From: Bilabrum cf. latius | Lineage: Eukaryota > Bigyra: Bicosoecida > Bigyra > Bicosoecida | NCBI GenBank assembly: GCA_965178125.1 | Contig: OZ237735.1 | Span: 1,364,001-1,428,000 of the forward strand | Direction: 5' to 3' | DNA length: 64,000 nt | Shown here: in pieces, positions 47,726 through 59,200 of the stretch | How the letters are laid out: the number at the start of each line of letters is the position of its first letter | Position numbering within the stretch: the stretch's first letter is position 1 | Made by a program: the position numbers and the translations under genes | Notes under the pieces: model-generated | The model's database searches: none | Told to the model about the DNA's origin: nothing | What the model saw: only the letters and a program-made list of their open reading frames with translations

Positions 47726-50700
47726 ATGGCGGGTGCAGGCGAGTGGAGGCCAGATAAGCCCAAATTGGACCGAATCTTTGCGCTTATTCGTGATGCCACC
47801 AGCCCAGGAAAGGCAGGGGAGGAGCACAAGCAAGCCGCTGCCGTGTCAAGGCTCCGCGAGCTATCTGAGTAGACACCTGATGCGGGCTTGTATGCTCTCT
47901 TGGTTTTGAGATCTCCTCCAGCTCCAAACGCTGAGTCTGCTGACCAAATGGCATGCAGCATGGTGCAGGCGGCCATCCGGAGATCAGCGAGAGACCGTGC
48001 CTCTGTTCTACCGGAACTTGTGAGACGGGCAAAGTTGGTGTGCCTGCAGGAGTCTGTTGTGAAACCGACCCGGCCCCACGGACCTCGGGCGATGCAATCA
48101 CTCGCTGCAACTGTAGCTCTCCTCGCACGAAGCGGTGGGGTAAACACCTGGCCAGAAGCTGTCCACGCATGCAGAAATGGCCTTAAGCCCACGGCACCGC
48201 CAGGACTGCGGCAATTATCTGCGTCGCTGGCCTCCATGCTGCTCGAGGACGCGAGCGCAGCAGCTGCCGGCGAGTAGCAGAGCTACGGAGCCGCGAGCGC
48301 CGCGCCCGGCAGGAAGTCTCGCTGGGGCCCATCAGTGGGGGAACAGCAAAGCGAGGGAGGATTAGAGGCGGCGCTGCCAAGGCTCGCCACCGCCATGCCA
48401 ACGCTAGACACGACCGGGCTAGACGGACCAGTCGGCGCAGTTCCAGGGTTTGACAAGCTGCTTGAGCCGCCCGGCCGCGAGTTCAACCTCGGTCCGAGCC
48501 TGAGCCCGAGCCTGGGATCGGGTCCCGCCGCCGGTGACGGCAGCTTCTCCGGGGACGAGTACGTCTCTGCTGTGGAGAGGGGGAGGCTGGCGGTGCAGTC
48601 ACTCGGGCCCCTGGCACTCGACCTGGCCCGATGGGCCGAAGCCGGGTGCCAGGCACTCAAGACGAAAGGCAGCAGCGCCGGTGCTGGGGCTCCCGTGAGT
48701 CTGCCGACGGGTGTCTCTGCAGACGAGGCGATCGCGATGCTCCCCGTTGCCTTGGAGGCCATCAAGAAGTGCCCCCACGCGGTGGTGTCCAGCCCAGAGC
48801 TCAGGGAACACATCGTCAAGATGGTAGGCGGGCTGGCCCTGTGCTTGAGGGCAGCTGCGTCGGCCGCCAAGTCTGGGTTCTCGGCCTCGGGCCCGAGAAG
48901 CTCGCAGGGCAACCAGGTGCTGTCGGCTGGCGTGCACGCCGCCGGGCTGCTCAAGGAGGTCGTGCACGACCACGGGAGGTAGATGTGGCCATCGATCGGG
49001 CACATCTGGGACGGCGTTGTAGCCGCCCTGCAGCAGAACAAGTGCGTCCAGCTGCAGAAGGCTGTCATCGAGATCTGGCTGGAGGTGTGGGTCACCGCTC
49101 GGTCTGGGTTTGGGGGAGATGAGGTGCGCGCGCAGACCCAGGCAATGGCAGGCCGGCTGTCTCCCTTGCTCGTGCCCTTGTGCATGCTCCACGAGGAAGA
49201 CGAGGCGGGCGGTCACCTGCCCACCACGGACGTTGCAGATGCCCGGGTCCCTGACACGCTTGCTGACCTGCACCCGTCCTGGAAGCACAGACTAGAGGAG
49301 ACATCAGAGGGCGGAGCCACGGGTGGTAGTTTCATGGGAGGAGGGGATGCAGCCATGCAGGACGTCGACGACGGTCTCAGCATAGACGCTGCTGCAGCGT
49401 GCGGGGCGAGTACGGAGAGCGGCGGGCTGATGTGGACCCTAAGGCGCAGTGCGGCCCTCGGCCTCGAAGCGGCAGCCTACGCCGGTATGAAGGATGCCTT
49501 GGCGCCCATCATGCCGATCATTGCCAAGGGAGCGGCATAGATGGAGAATTGGAAGAGACGCGAAGCCTGCGTGCTGTGCGCGGGCATCGTTGCGCCGCCC
49601 TTGGGGAAGGCACAGGGCTACTCGCCCGCCGTCGACGGCTTGCTCAAGCGGGTGCTGCATCTTCTGCGGCACGACGCCCAGCCTCTCGTTAGAAGAGCGG
49701 CTGCCTGGGCAGTAGCACGCGTCGCCACATCGACTCTGGCAACTGCCGCAAGCGACGCTCGGTTCGAAGCCAACGCGGCTGCCCTTGAGGCAGCCAGGGA
49801 CGGAAGCGCGGCGCGCGGCATGAGCTCGTTTGCGACTGCAGCGACTGCAGCGGTGCCAGAGTCACGGCGGTCGACCCAAATCAGGCAAGCTGTGGACGCC
49901 TGTTTTCGCGGTCTCATCCAAGCAATGGGAGACCGCAACAAACTGGTGTAGCGAGGCGTGATTGCGTCCCTGCAGTCGTGCCTGCAGCAGGTCAGCAGCG
50001 AATCCTCCGAGAGCGTCCTCGTGCCAGCGCTCATCACCGGCATCCAGAAGGGCCTGGCCTCGTACCAGCTGAGGTCCTACCTGGCGACCTGCAGACTGGG
50101 CACCGTCATGTGCCTCGTGTACGGTAGGGGTGACCGCATGCGGGAGGTAGGCAGAGCTTGGCTTCCCGAGCTTCTCCGGCGATGGGGCCTCCTGAGTCGA
50201 AGCAACGCGTCCGTGGGCGCCTCGTCCCAGCTGCAGTCCGGTCCGCTTCGAGCCGCTTACGCAAAGGTGCTCGGGCCTGGGGGGCCTCCTGGTGCCGCCA
50301 TGCCCGTGCCTAGCGCGCAGTAGGTGGCTCGATACGCGCTGATGTCAACAATGGCGGCGGTGGTCGAGGCGTGCGGCGACTCGGCCGCTCCCGTGGCCCC
50401 GCAGCTCTCCGCCCTCGCCTGCTTGGCTGCTCACGACGAGCTGTCGCGATACGAGCGGGCAATGGAACAGGGCCGAAGCAACGGGTTGGCTCGGGTACCC
50501 TTCCCGGCGGAAGACTACGTACGGTCGGCGCTGCGCCTGCTCTCGTCTTGTGCCCGGGCGGCGAACGACGGAGCCGGCTCGCCTCCCGGCTCCGGTGCGT
50601 TTCTCCCCGCAGTCGACCAGCCCGACGTGTTTCGGCTGCTGCCGCGGACCCTGAGCCACGCCAGCGCCAGCATCCGCACGGCTGCCTTCCGGCTGGCCTC

Positions 50701-51412
50701 CAGTCTGATGAGCTCTTGCGCGGCGAGGACCCTTGGCAGTGCTCGAGGCATCACCAAGTCGCTGGTGGCTGCCATGCGCGCCACTGCGGGCAGCAGCGAG
50801 GTAGCCATGGCCACGAGTGCGGTGGCAACTGCCTGCAAGCTGCTTAGAGTTGCCAGGCGAGATGACCGCACGCTAGCCCAGGAAGTGGCCGGGGAGCTCG
50901 CCCCACCGCTGCTCGCCAACGTGAAGTCCGGTGGGCTGCTGCAGTCGCAGCCCATCCTGCTGCAAGCGCAGGCAGAGGCGATAGCGTGGTGCTGCGTGTG
51001 CGCGCCAGCACGAACAGCAGCGTCCATGCGTCCCGAGACACTGGGGCTCGTGGCGTTGCACGGCACGGGGATGCAGGCCCTGTCCCTGTCCTCGAGCGAG
51101 ACGCCTGCAGGTGAGCTGAGGGAGGTGACAGCCAGGGGCTGCATGGCGGCAGTGACTGCCAACGAGAGGCTGCTTCAGCCGCAGGTCGGTCCCAGCCTGG
51201 CCATGCTGGTGTACATGTGCCACCAGCAGGTGCCTAGGGCCAACAGCCCTGGGGTGCTTGAGCCGCCCACATCAGGGTGTATTGAGGCTGCCAATGCGTT
51301 GCTGCGGAGGCTCAAGGCAGCAGCCAGCGGGATGGACGGCTTGAAGCGGCTGCTGGCCCGAATGCCGGAGGACCAGCGGGACTTCTTGCTGAAGCTCGCG
51401 GCACCGATGTGA
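47726..51412 (+). CDS. HEAT-repeat karyopherin, transportin-like
   Basis: Frame from the ATG at 47726 to TGA at 51410-51412, 1,228 residues, with TAG at positions such as 47870, 48275, 48980, 49538, 49949 and 50321. The N-terminus EWRPDKPKLDRIFALI-DATSP parallels the transportin-1 start EWKPDxxxLxxILxLLxxxxSP. It is followed by a LxELSE-[TAG]-TPD helix turn like LEQLNQYPDF and a YALLVL helix. The rest is alpha-solenoid: repeated amphipathic helix pairs (GTVMCLVYGRGDRMREVGRA, ASIRTAAFRLASSLMSS). The C-terminus (GLKRLLARMPEDQRDFLLKL) has the usual karyopherin ending shape. Transportins carry proteins with PY-type NLS into the nucleus. It is ~300 residues longer than animal TNPO1, and the middle is divergent, so another HEAT family (importin-4/5-like) is possible. 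Confidence 0.55.
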
Positions 51413-51541
51413 CCCTAGCAAAATGAGTAGAATTATTCACGGATCTATTTTATCGCAAGGTCAGTCGCACAAATGTCAAAGCCCCAAAACACGGGAACGC
51501 GCCGGAAACGGCACGGCTGCGATACCCCCCATGCACTTGGC

Positions 51542-53047
51542 TCACGACCCTCCGCCACCTGTCTTGCCCTTCATCTCTCCAGCGAGCTTGTCCGCCACTG
51601 CCCTGGCTCCCTTGGGGTGGTAAGAGGAAGCCTCCTTGAGGATCTCCATGCGCATGGCGTCGTCCGAGTCCATGCCCTTCTCGAAGGAGAAATCAAAGGT
51701 CTCTTTGCACACTGGCTCGTCATCGGGCGAGTGCAAGGACGCCAGGTAGGGGTGCGCCAGGGCCTCGTCCACCGAGATGCGCTTGGCGGGGTTGAAGGAC
51801 AGCATCCTGTCGAGGAGGTCGAGGGCAAGCGGGGAGGCGCCCGGGAAGATCTTCTCGAAGGGCTGCTTGGGGTAGTGGCTGTGCCGCTTGATGAACTCCC
51901 TGGCCCTGGGGTTGGTCACGAACTCGTAGTCGTCTGGCTTCGGAGCGCCCAGCTTCTTGAAGATGAGCTCCAGCTGGTCCATGTAATTCCTCCCCGCAAA
52001 GAGGACCTTCCGTCGCAGCAGCTCTCCCATGATGCAACCCACGCTCCACACGTCCGCTGCCACGTCGTACTTGCAGTCCAGCATGATCTCCGGGGCGCGG
52101 TACCAGCGCGTTACCACGTAGGCCGTCATGTCCAGATCGTCGTCCACGCCGCGGGCCAGACCGAAGTCGCACACCTTGAGGTCGCAGTTCGAGTTCACGA
52201 GGATGTTGCTCGGTTTCAAGTCGCGGTGAATCACGTTGGCGCTGTGCATGTACTTGAGCCCCCGGAGAACCTGGTAGACAAAGTACTGGACGTGATCGTC
52301 GGAGAGAGCCTGCTTTGAGTGAATGATTCTGTGCAGGTCCGTCTCCATCAGGGCCGTGTACATGTAGATCTGGTTGAAATCAGACGCCTTTGGGCATTCC
52401 ATGTAATACAGCGAGATGAGGTTCTCGTGGCCCTCAAAGTGCTTCATGAGCTTGATTTCGCGTACTATCCGAAGAGCATCGACCTTATCACGGAATACGT
52501 CCGGAATCTTCTTTACCGCCAGCCCAGCGCCGGTTTTTGTATCTTTCACCTGACTGCAGACATGTATGATAGCTTTTATGACGAAATACTCGCGGTGGCA
52601 GCTCACAGCAAGAATAGATACCACTTCAACGCACCGGCCAATGCACAGTAGATCAGGAAGCCTCGTTTGGAACCTTCGCAGGCGACCATTGAAACTTTAT
52701 GGCTACATGTATAAATTAATTGCTAAGTAGCAACTGCTCCAAGGCAAGCGGCCGGCACAAACCCCAGCGGATGACCCAAACGGTACTGTTGCACAATGCG
52801 CAGCGGCGAGGCAGACCTTGCTACCTGTGGAGCGGCAGCGTAAAAATCATTTGCTCACGCTACAACGCCATAAGCTCCCTTTCCAAGCTACTTCTCGTAC
52901 TTGAAGCGACCGTCGATGCTGCGACACAATTTCTGTGGTGCGTACGGGGTCGTGAATCGTTAACGTATTCAGCACAGCCGGCTGCTCGTATACCATAGCT
53001 CACTCAAAGGGCTCTAATTTCTTCGCGCCTGAAGCAACAGAAGCCAT
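51542..53047 (-). CDS. MAP kinase (ERK-type) with TAY activation motif
   Basis: Three exons: 53047-53004 (MASVASGAKKLEPF), 52918-52859 (IDGRFKYEK-[TAG]-LGKGAYGVV) and 52553-51542; introns 53003-52919 (85 bases) and 52858-52554 (305 bases). Total 371 residues, the normal MAPK length, TGA stop. Catalytic features: Gly loop GKGAYGVV, LAVKKI Lys, VIHRDLKPSNIL, VCDFGLARG, RWYRAPEIML, the MAPK insert, and a C-terminal common-docking-like segment (DDEPVCKETFDF). The activation loop reads DLDMTAYVVTRWYRAPE, so the dual-phosphorylation motif is T-A-Y rather than TEY, TGY, TPY or TDY. The TAG at 52888-52890 (residue 25) precedes LGKGAYG, where E/Q/K is usual. The three exons all keep phase. Exon 3 holds no TAG in 337 codons. 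Confidence 0.92.
52554..52858 (-). other. MAPK intron 2
   Basis: GTGAGC donor after GTA GC and CATGTCTGCAG acceptor before TCAGGTGAAA; 305 bases. It joins GVVA to QVKDTKTG in frame at the exact spacing of MAPK family members. No gene is seen inside it. Confidence 0.85.
52919..53003 (-). other. MAPK intron 1
   Basis: GTGAGC donor after CCC TTT GA and GTGTCGCAG acceptor before C ATC GAC; 85 bases, phase 2. It connects the only upstream ATG-containing exon with the glycine-loop exon. Confidence 0.75.
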
Positions 53048-53249
53048 ATTCGTGCGTGAGCGTTGCAAGGATGAGCAGCATTCAACTCGTCGCCAGTTTT
53101 TGTGCGTTCCGGTTCGCAGAGAACCTGGCCGAACCGCGAAACCTCTAGACTGTCTAGATTGGCGAGGGCTCTCATCTGATCAGTGGCTCAGCTGGCTCGG
53201 TGATCGGGAGCATGGGAGTTAAAGCAATGCGAGTACACTATCACGAAAA
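53048..53249. promoter_or_regulatory. MAPK promoter region with small inverted repeats
   Basis: A 202-base gap between the MAPK ATG and the TGA of the upstream minus-strand gene. It contains a perfect 15-base palindrome (TCTAGACTGTCTAGA, 53144-53158) and a GGTTCG..CGAACC stem around 53110-53137. Either could be a protein-binding site or chance. Confidence 0.3.
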
Positions 53250-56200
53250 TCATGAAGGTTTCCCAGAGGTCGTCGAGCCCGCCACGGTGCTAATCACCAG
53301 GGGACTCAGGCGATGCATCTTGCGGCACCTGGTGCAACGCACGAGCAGCCGCCCGTCGTGCAGGTGCGTCTGCTGCCAGCCGAACCTCTGAGCCGTCTTG
53401 CGCATTGACGATGCCGCACTCAGCGGAGAAGCTGGCACCCTGAACACGAACCCGCACCGCATGCAGTAGGTCTCGGTGCGGCTGCCCCAGACCCTCCTGT
53501 CGGGATAGTAAATCCGCCTCGCCGAGCAAACCGGCAGCGCCCGCTGCAGAGGGTATTCCCTGTCCCTGTCCTGGTCGTCCAGCGATCCCTTGATCCCCGT
53601 AGCAGCCCCTGGGCCGCTTCCAACAGTGCCAGCGCACGGGTCACCATCCTTACTCGCCTCGACAAGGTCATCGCCCCCGCCCAGCCAGTCGATGGATCCT
53701 TTGAGCGTGAACCCCTCCTCGTGCCGAAGCAGATCCACGTTGCCCAGTGCATCTCCCATCACCACATGGCTGCCAGACGCGGAGAATGACATGCTCGTGG
53801 CCACGCTGGTCCGAGGCAGCCAGATAGAGCAAACACGTAGCTTGGCCTGAACGAAGGTGCTCTGGTGGGTATTCAGAAGCACAAACACCCGGTGGTCCGC
53901 CGTGCCCACGACGATCCGAACGCCGTCCGTGCTCCATTCCACCTTTGTCGGGCTAGGAATGTTCGCTTCAGCAATCACCTCTCGGGTGGGCACATGGAAC
54001 ACCACCAAGCTGTCTTCTGCCCGGCTGCAGCTTACCACCCTCTGACCGTGCGGACCCCACGCAGCGTCGTCTGGGGCCACAGCGTGCCCTTCAATGTACT
54101 GGCACTGGCCGATCCCTATCCCGCGCTTGCGGCCGTCCTTCCCACGCACGGCTCCCTTGGAGTCGCCGCTGCCCTCCACCAGCTCTTCCAGCGTGATGCG
54201 CCGCCTGGCAGCAGCGGGGAGGCTCGAGCCCGGGGGCGCGTACAGCTGCAGAGTGGTGGCAACGGATGGCCTCGACTGAGGCCTGCCGCTGGAAGTCTTC
54301 CACTGTGTCGAACCAAGCTTGCCTTCTCCGTACAGCTGCACCATCGATGCATCCTTTGGCTTCTCTCTGTCGCCCTCCGATGACTTGAGCCTGACGTGCT
54401 CCAGCGTGTCCGCAGCGGCTGCCTTGGCCCTTCCAATGGCCTCCGCGTGCGTCACATCGGGCTCTCCTCGCCCCGAGGACTGTCTCTGATGGAAAAGCAT
54501 CATGGATCCTCGCCTTGCACCAACAGACGCATCTGACGTCTCCTGTCTCTGCCTCTCCACCTCGCGAGGATCCACGTCGTCGGGCTCCTCCGTCTGTGCA
54601 AACCTCCAGACGGCGATCCGCGGGGAGGAGGAGAGGCACATGAGGTAGTTCGCCGTGGGAGAGAAGGAGCAGAACCGCACTGCATGATCTGCCACCGATG
54701 CAGCGCTGGCCAGGCCGCTCGTGGCACTCCTGACGTCCCCTAGCACCAGCACGTTGGGCCCCTCTGCCCAGCTCGACTGGCCCGGGGCGAAGGCGGAGGA
54801 ACCCCCTGCCGTCCTTGCACCGCTCGCCGTGGCTCGTCGGGAGAGGAGCTCGTGCAGGATGACGCACCGCAGAGTGCCGTCGTTGCACGCTGCGACTAGG
54901 ATGGTACCGTCGGGAGAGAACGCAAGTGCTCTCGCGCGGATGCTGGGGTCGGGCTTAGCGCCAGCTCCACTCGCATCTGTGCTGACACCGGGAGGCAGCA
55001 GAACTTCAATCCGTTTGCCGTTGATGGTTTCAAACAACTCAATGATCTGACCCGCGTCAGAGTCCCCGCTCCCGCCCGCGCCGAGCTGGCGATTCCTCCC
55101 TGCGAACACCCGATCCCTGTCGGTCTTGAGGCTGGCAGCAGCGGCGGCATCCGGCCGCTTCGCGCTAAAAGCCTTCGACGAGGGCGCCCAGGGCTGGTCG
55201 TCCGCAGACCGAGCAATTGCCACCGTTCCACCGTCTTCGCTCACGGTCCAGCAGTCGACGGATGAGCGGCACAGGACGTGCGCCTTCCGCAGCTGGCCCC
55301 CGATCTGCACCGTACCTCCAAGGTCTCTGATGCCCGAGCTCTTACCCTGAAGTGGCATCCCTTTTCCCTACTGCGACGAGCTGGACCCAGCTTCTAGTCG
55401 TTGGAGCGCCGGTGGAAGGGCGGGCGTAATGGCCAGAATTCTCGACTCGGACGAAACCACCGATCGAGAGAACGCAGCCGCTTTGGCGTTGGATCCGCTG
55501 GCCTTCTTTTGGTTGTCCCGCGACCTGATAGTCCCTCTGGTCTGCAGGGAGGACAGCACGGACTTTGTGACTTGAGCCTTCTGCGAGGGCCCGCTGTCCT
55601 CCTTGCCCCTTTGAACCCCGTCCGCTGGCTTCTTGCCGTGGGCAGCGTCCTTTCGGAAGGTCCTCGAGCGGACGCGCTGCTTGGCCCGGTCGAGCCCGGC
55701 ATGCTTCCCATAGAACTCGGGGTCCTCTAGAATCTGAGCGTCCTTGGCGCCTTGCGTCTGAGAGGACCGGGAGATATACGGCAGGGGCCACACCGCCGCA
55801 CCCGAAGCGCTGACGGTGACCAGCCGCGTGCCGCCGTGCACAAATTCTAGGCTGACGGATCGCTCCGGGGCCACGGGTACCTTTCCCTCCGCGGTGCTGC
55901 GAGAGGCTCCAGACGCAGCGTACTTCGACTTGGCCAGAGCACGCTCGGCTGCATCGGCAGCTGCAGTGCTAACACCGCCTAGCTTGCTCCCAAACGCGGA
56001 CCGGATGGAGAGAGTGGCAATCTTGCGACCATCCAGGTCAACCACCTTAATGTTGCCCCGCTCGTCCGCAGTGGCTGCCTTGTACACGTTGGGATATTTG
56101 GCAATGCCGCTGCCACGAACCGCAGCCGAGTGTGGCAATTCGCGGAGTCCGTGAGCAAGCAACCCGGGCTGCCACACCTTTGCAAGCCCATCGATGGAAG

Positions 56201-59200
56201 TAGTCAGCATCAGCTTGCCGGAAGGCGAGTAGGCCAGGTGCACAACGGCGTCACGATGGCCAGCTAGGATGCCGCACGACATTCCAGTGTCCACCCGGAA
56301 CACCCTCGCTTTGCCGTCTGAGCAGCCGATCGTCACGCGACCGCGTCCAGAGAAAGCAGCGCAAACTGGAATTGCTCCCAGCTGTTCCAGCGCCGATGCG
56401 CCCAGCATGGAGCCGGTGGGCAGCGACAGCGAGCTGATTCCATCGCTCGAATCGCCCCTGCTGCCAGTGGAAGACCTCGCCAGCGTGGACTGCTGCCTGA
56501 TCCAGGCGGCCCCTTGCTCCGCGTCCTGGGCCACCCCTCGCGCACCCACCTTGCTTCGCCTAAGCCGCACCGCACGCGCAGATGCGCCCAGCGTGCCCTC
56601 GATTCCCGTCTGCATGGCCCCTCCAGGCATCTCCTCCCCAATGCTTTCGTCGAAGCTGGCGGGTGGCAGCACGTCCGCGCTGCCATTTGCCCTGCTGCCC
56701 AAGCTGCCTTTGAGCTGGGGTCCGACGGCATGAATGGCGTCGTATCTTGCAGCCGGGTCCGACGTGGGTGGACGAGACATCCCCGGGACCTAGTCGTGTC
56801 TCAGCACACTCCCTTTACCCACTCTTCCCTGCCGGGATCCGATGATCGGCCGAAGCGTTGCTGCCTGGGCCTGCTCTACCGTCTGCTTGCCCTCCCGCTA
56901 GCCCGCAAGTGCTGGCGGTAGGCGTCGTACAGGCGACCGAAACCTCTGCTCGGATTTGAGCTGCCTTCTGATCGCGCTCTGCTCCTCCTCATCCGTGACG
57001 GCTGCCTGCTCCCGTGCCGCGGCCCTCAGATGCTAGATGGTGCTGGCGCTACTATCACGGCTGAGAATACTGCTCCTTTGTTGGCTAATATTCCCAGCTG
57101 GGGTTCCAGACCGCGCGGCTGCTGTCAACTCCTTCAACGACCGTTGAACGAACGCTGGTGTGGAAGACCGGGCCCGGACGGGGTCATCCATGCGACCGAC
57201 AGTACTTCCCCTTGAGCCTAGCACGCGGACATCCCTGCCACTGCTCCTTGCAAGGGCAGGGGTAGACCGAGACAGGGACAAGCTGCCATTGGATTGTTGT
57301 GAGACAATCGACTGGCTCACCGGACTCGAAGATCGCTTCGATTCCACAGAACCGTGAGTGCCGTGCCCTTGGTGCAGCAGCCCCAGTCCTGTCCCGCTTG
57401 GGAAAGGGCTCGCCCTGGTTGCTAGAGACAGGCTCTGCTAGGATTGCACCATCCCAGCCATTGGATGGCCCAGTCTGCTGAAGGAGCGAGACGCACCAAG
57501 TCCGGCCGAGTTGGGCTTTGCCCCTAGCGTTATCTTCGAGTCAGCAGTAACCGCATCAAGCACGCTGCTTTGCTACGACTCCGCCATGCTAGCAGCCAGT
57601 GACGGTGCATGGTTTGACTTAAGCAGCATGGACCCGACCAGTATATCATTCTTGCAGTCAGCACTGGTGCCCTCGGTGACAGCACGCACGATCGCTTTGG
57701 ACCCACGATCACGGGTGGTGAGCGTCTTGGCGGCAGCGAGCTCTGCCATGGATCGAGACGTGTCAGAAATCTCTGCGATGCGTCTTCGGTCCGCAGGAGT
57801 GGTACGCCCCATGATAGACTGGGCAAGGAGAGCAGCAGCCGCATCCCTGGGCAACCCTTTCTGCTTTGACAGGGCAAGGGATGCCTGCTCAGGGTGGTCG
57901 AGGAGCAGGCGCGGCCTGCTGATTCCCGCTGGAAGCTGCAGAATGTAATCAAGACCGACTGCGTCTAGCCCCCCATGACTCGGCTACAGCATCGCCATGA
58001 AGATTGGAGTACCGTCTGGCAGTGTCTACCGCGTTGCTGGGGTATGGACGGCCCGAGACTGGAGAAGAAAGTCGAGGTGCTGCGAGGGCAGGTCGCTGAG
58101 CCACTCGGTGTTGATCAAATTTTCCACGCTGTCCCAGTTGATGCTCGGCTCATCGCCGCCTTCGTTTTGTAACGACACGCTGTGCGCACCGTCGAACATG
58201 GAGGGGCTCTGAGGGCCTTCGCTCGTCATGGTAAACACAGACGGCCCAGCGATCAAAGGAGCAGACGGCGGCGAGACTAGCTGCAGCGACTGCTGCAAGC
58301 CAGGTTGCTGCTGGACTTTGGGAGCGCCGATTGCCGGTGTTACAGTAGTGGCATGCAGCGTGCGGATCATGGTCGCCGACACGAGCCGGACCTGCCCCGA
58401 TCGAGGAAACCCGCCCCCTCGCGAGAACTCGTGAAGCTACTTGACCCGATCCCTTCGAGAGAGCCTGGACCGTGGGCGCGACTGGGTAGAATCCTGGCTT
58501 CTGGTATGCTGCCCCGGCTAGGGAAGCAGCTGGTCGTGGCTCTGTTTTCGTAGAAAGTGCCTTGACACCGGACTCATCATGCCGGCGGCCGACACCCCGG
58601 CCGCCTGGTCGATATCGGCCGAGGCGAACTGAAACGAAACGTGGGCTGCGTCTCGCGCAGAATCCTGCTGTGACGCATCGTCCTCCGATGAAGACGAATC
58701 CGAGTCTGAGTCTGCCAGGGCAGGGCCTCGCGTAGCGCGCATCGCCGTCTCTCCGAGGGCGCCATCATCCGTCTCGCCGGGCTGCAGAGGGATGAACCCC
58801 GGCCTCCACTCTCCATCCCACACCCTCATCTGCCGATGGCCAGCCACAATTATCAGCCGATCCAGCAGGTGTGGGTTGGGCGGCTGCGTTGCTTCCGCCG
58901 ATCCAGGCATGTATCCGCTGCCGCTCTCTCTCGCAGGACGCAAAGGTGACATGGGTCCGACGAAGCTGATGTTCCTGACAGAATCGCGCAAGCCGGCGCC
59001 GCTGCGAACGCTAGGACGCGGCAAAGCGTTAGATTCCGCTAGATCGCGCACCTTGGATCCTCTCGGTACAGACTTTGAATCGGTCGCCATAGACATTCGC
59101 TCCATTCGAGATAGCGGCCTGGCACCATCTTCAACGCTGTGCTGCTTGAGACCACCCCCAACTGCCCGCCAGGATGCGATTGGCAGCGGCTGGTCCTCGG

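Noticed and set aside
52930-52970. Plus-strand GAYGVV resembling a kinase glycine loop
   Set aside because: It lies inside MAPK intron 1, reaches TAA at once and lacks the preceding LGxG. The real glycine loop is on the minus strand at about 52865-52885.
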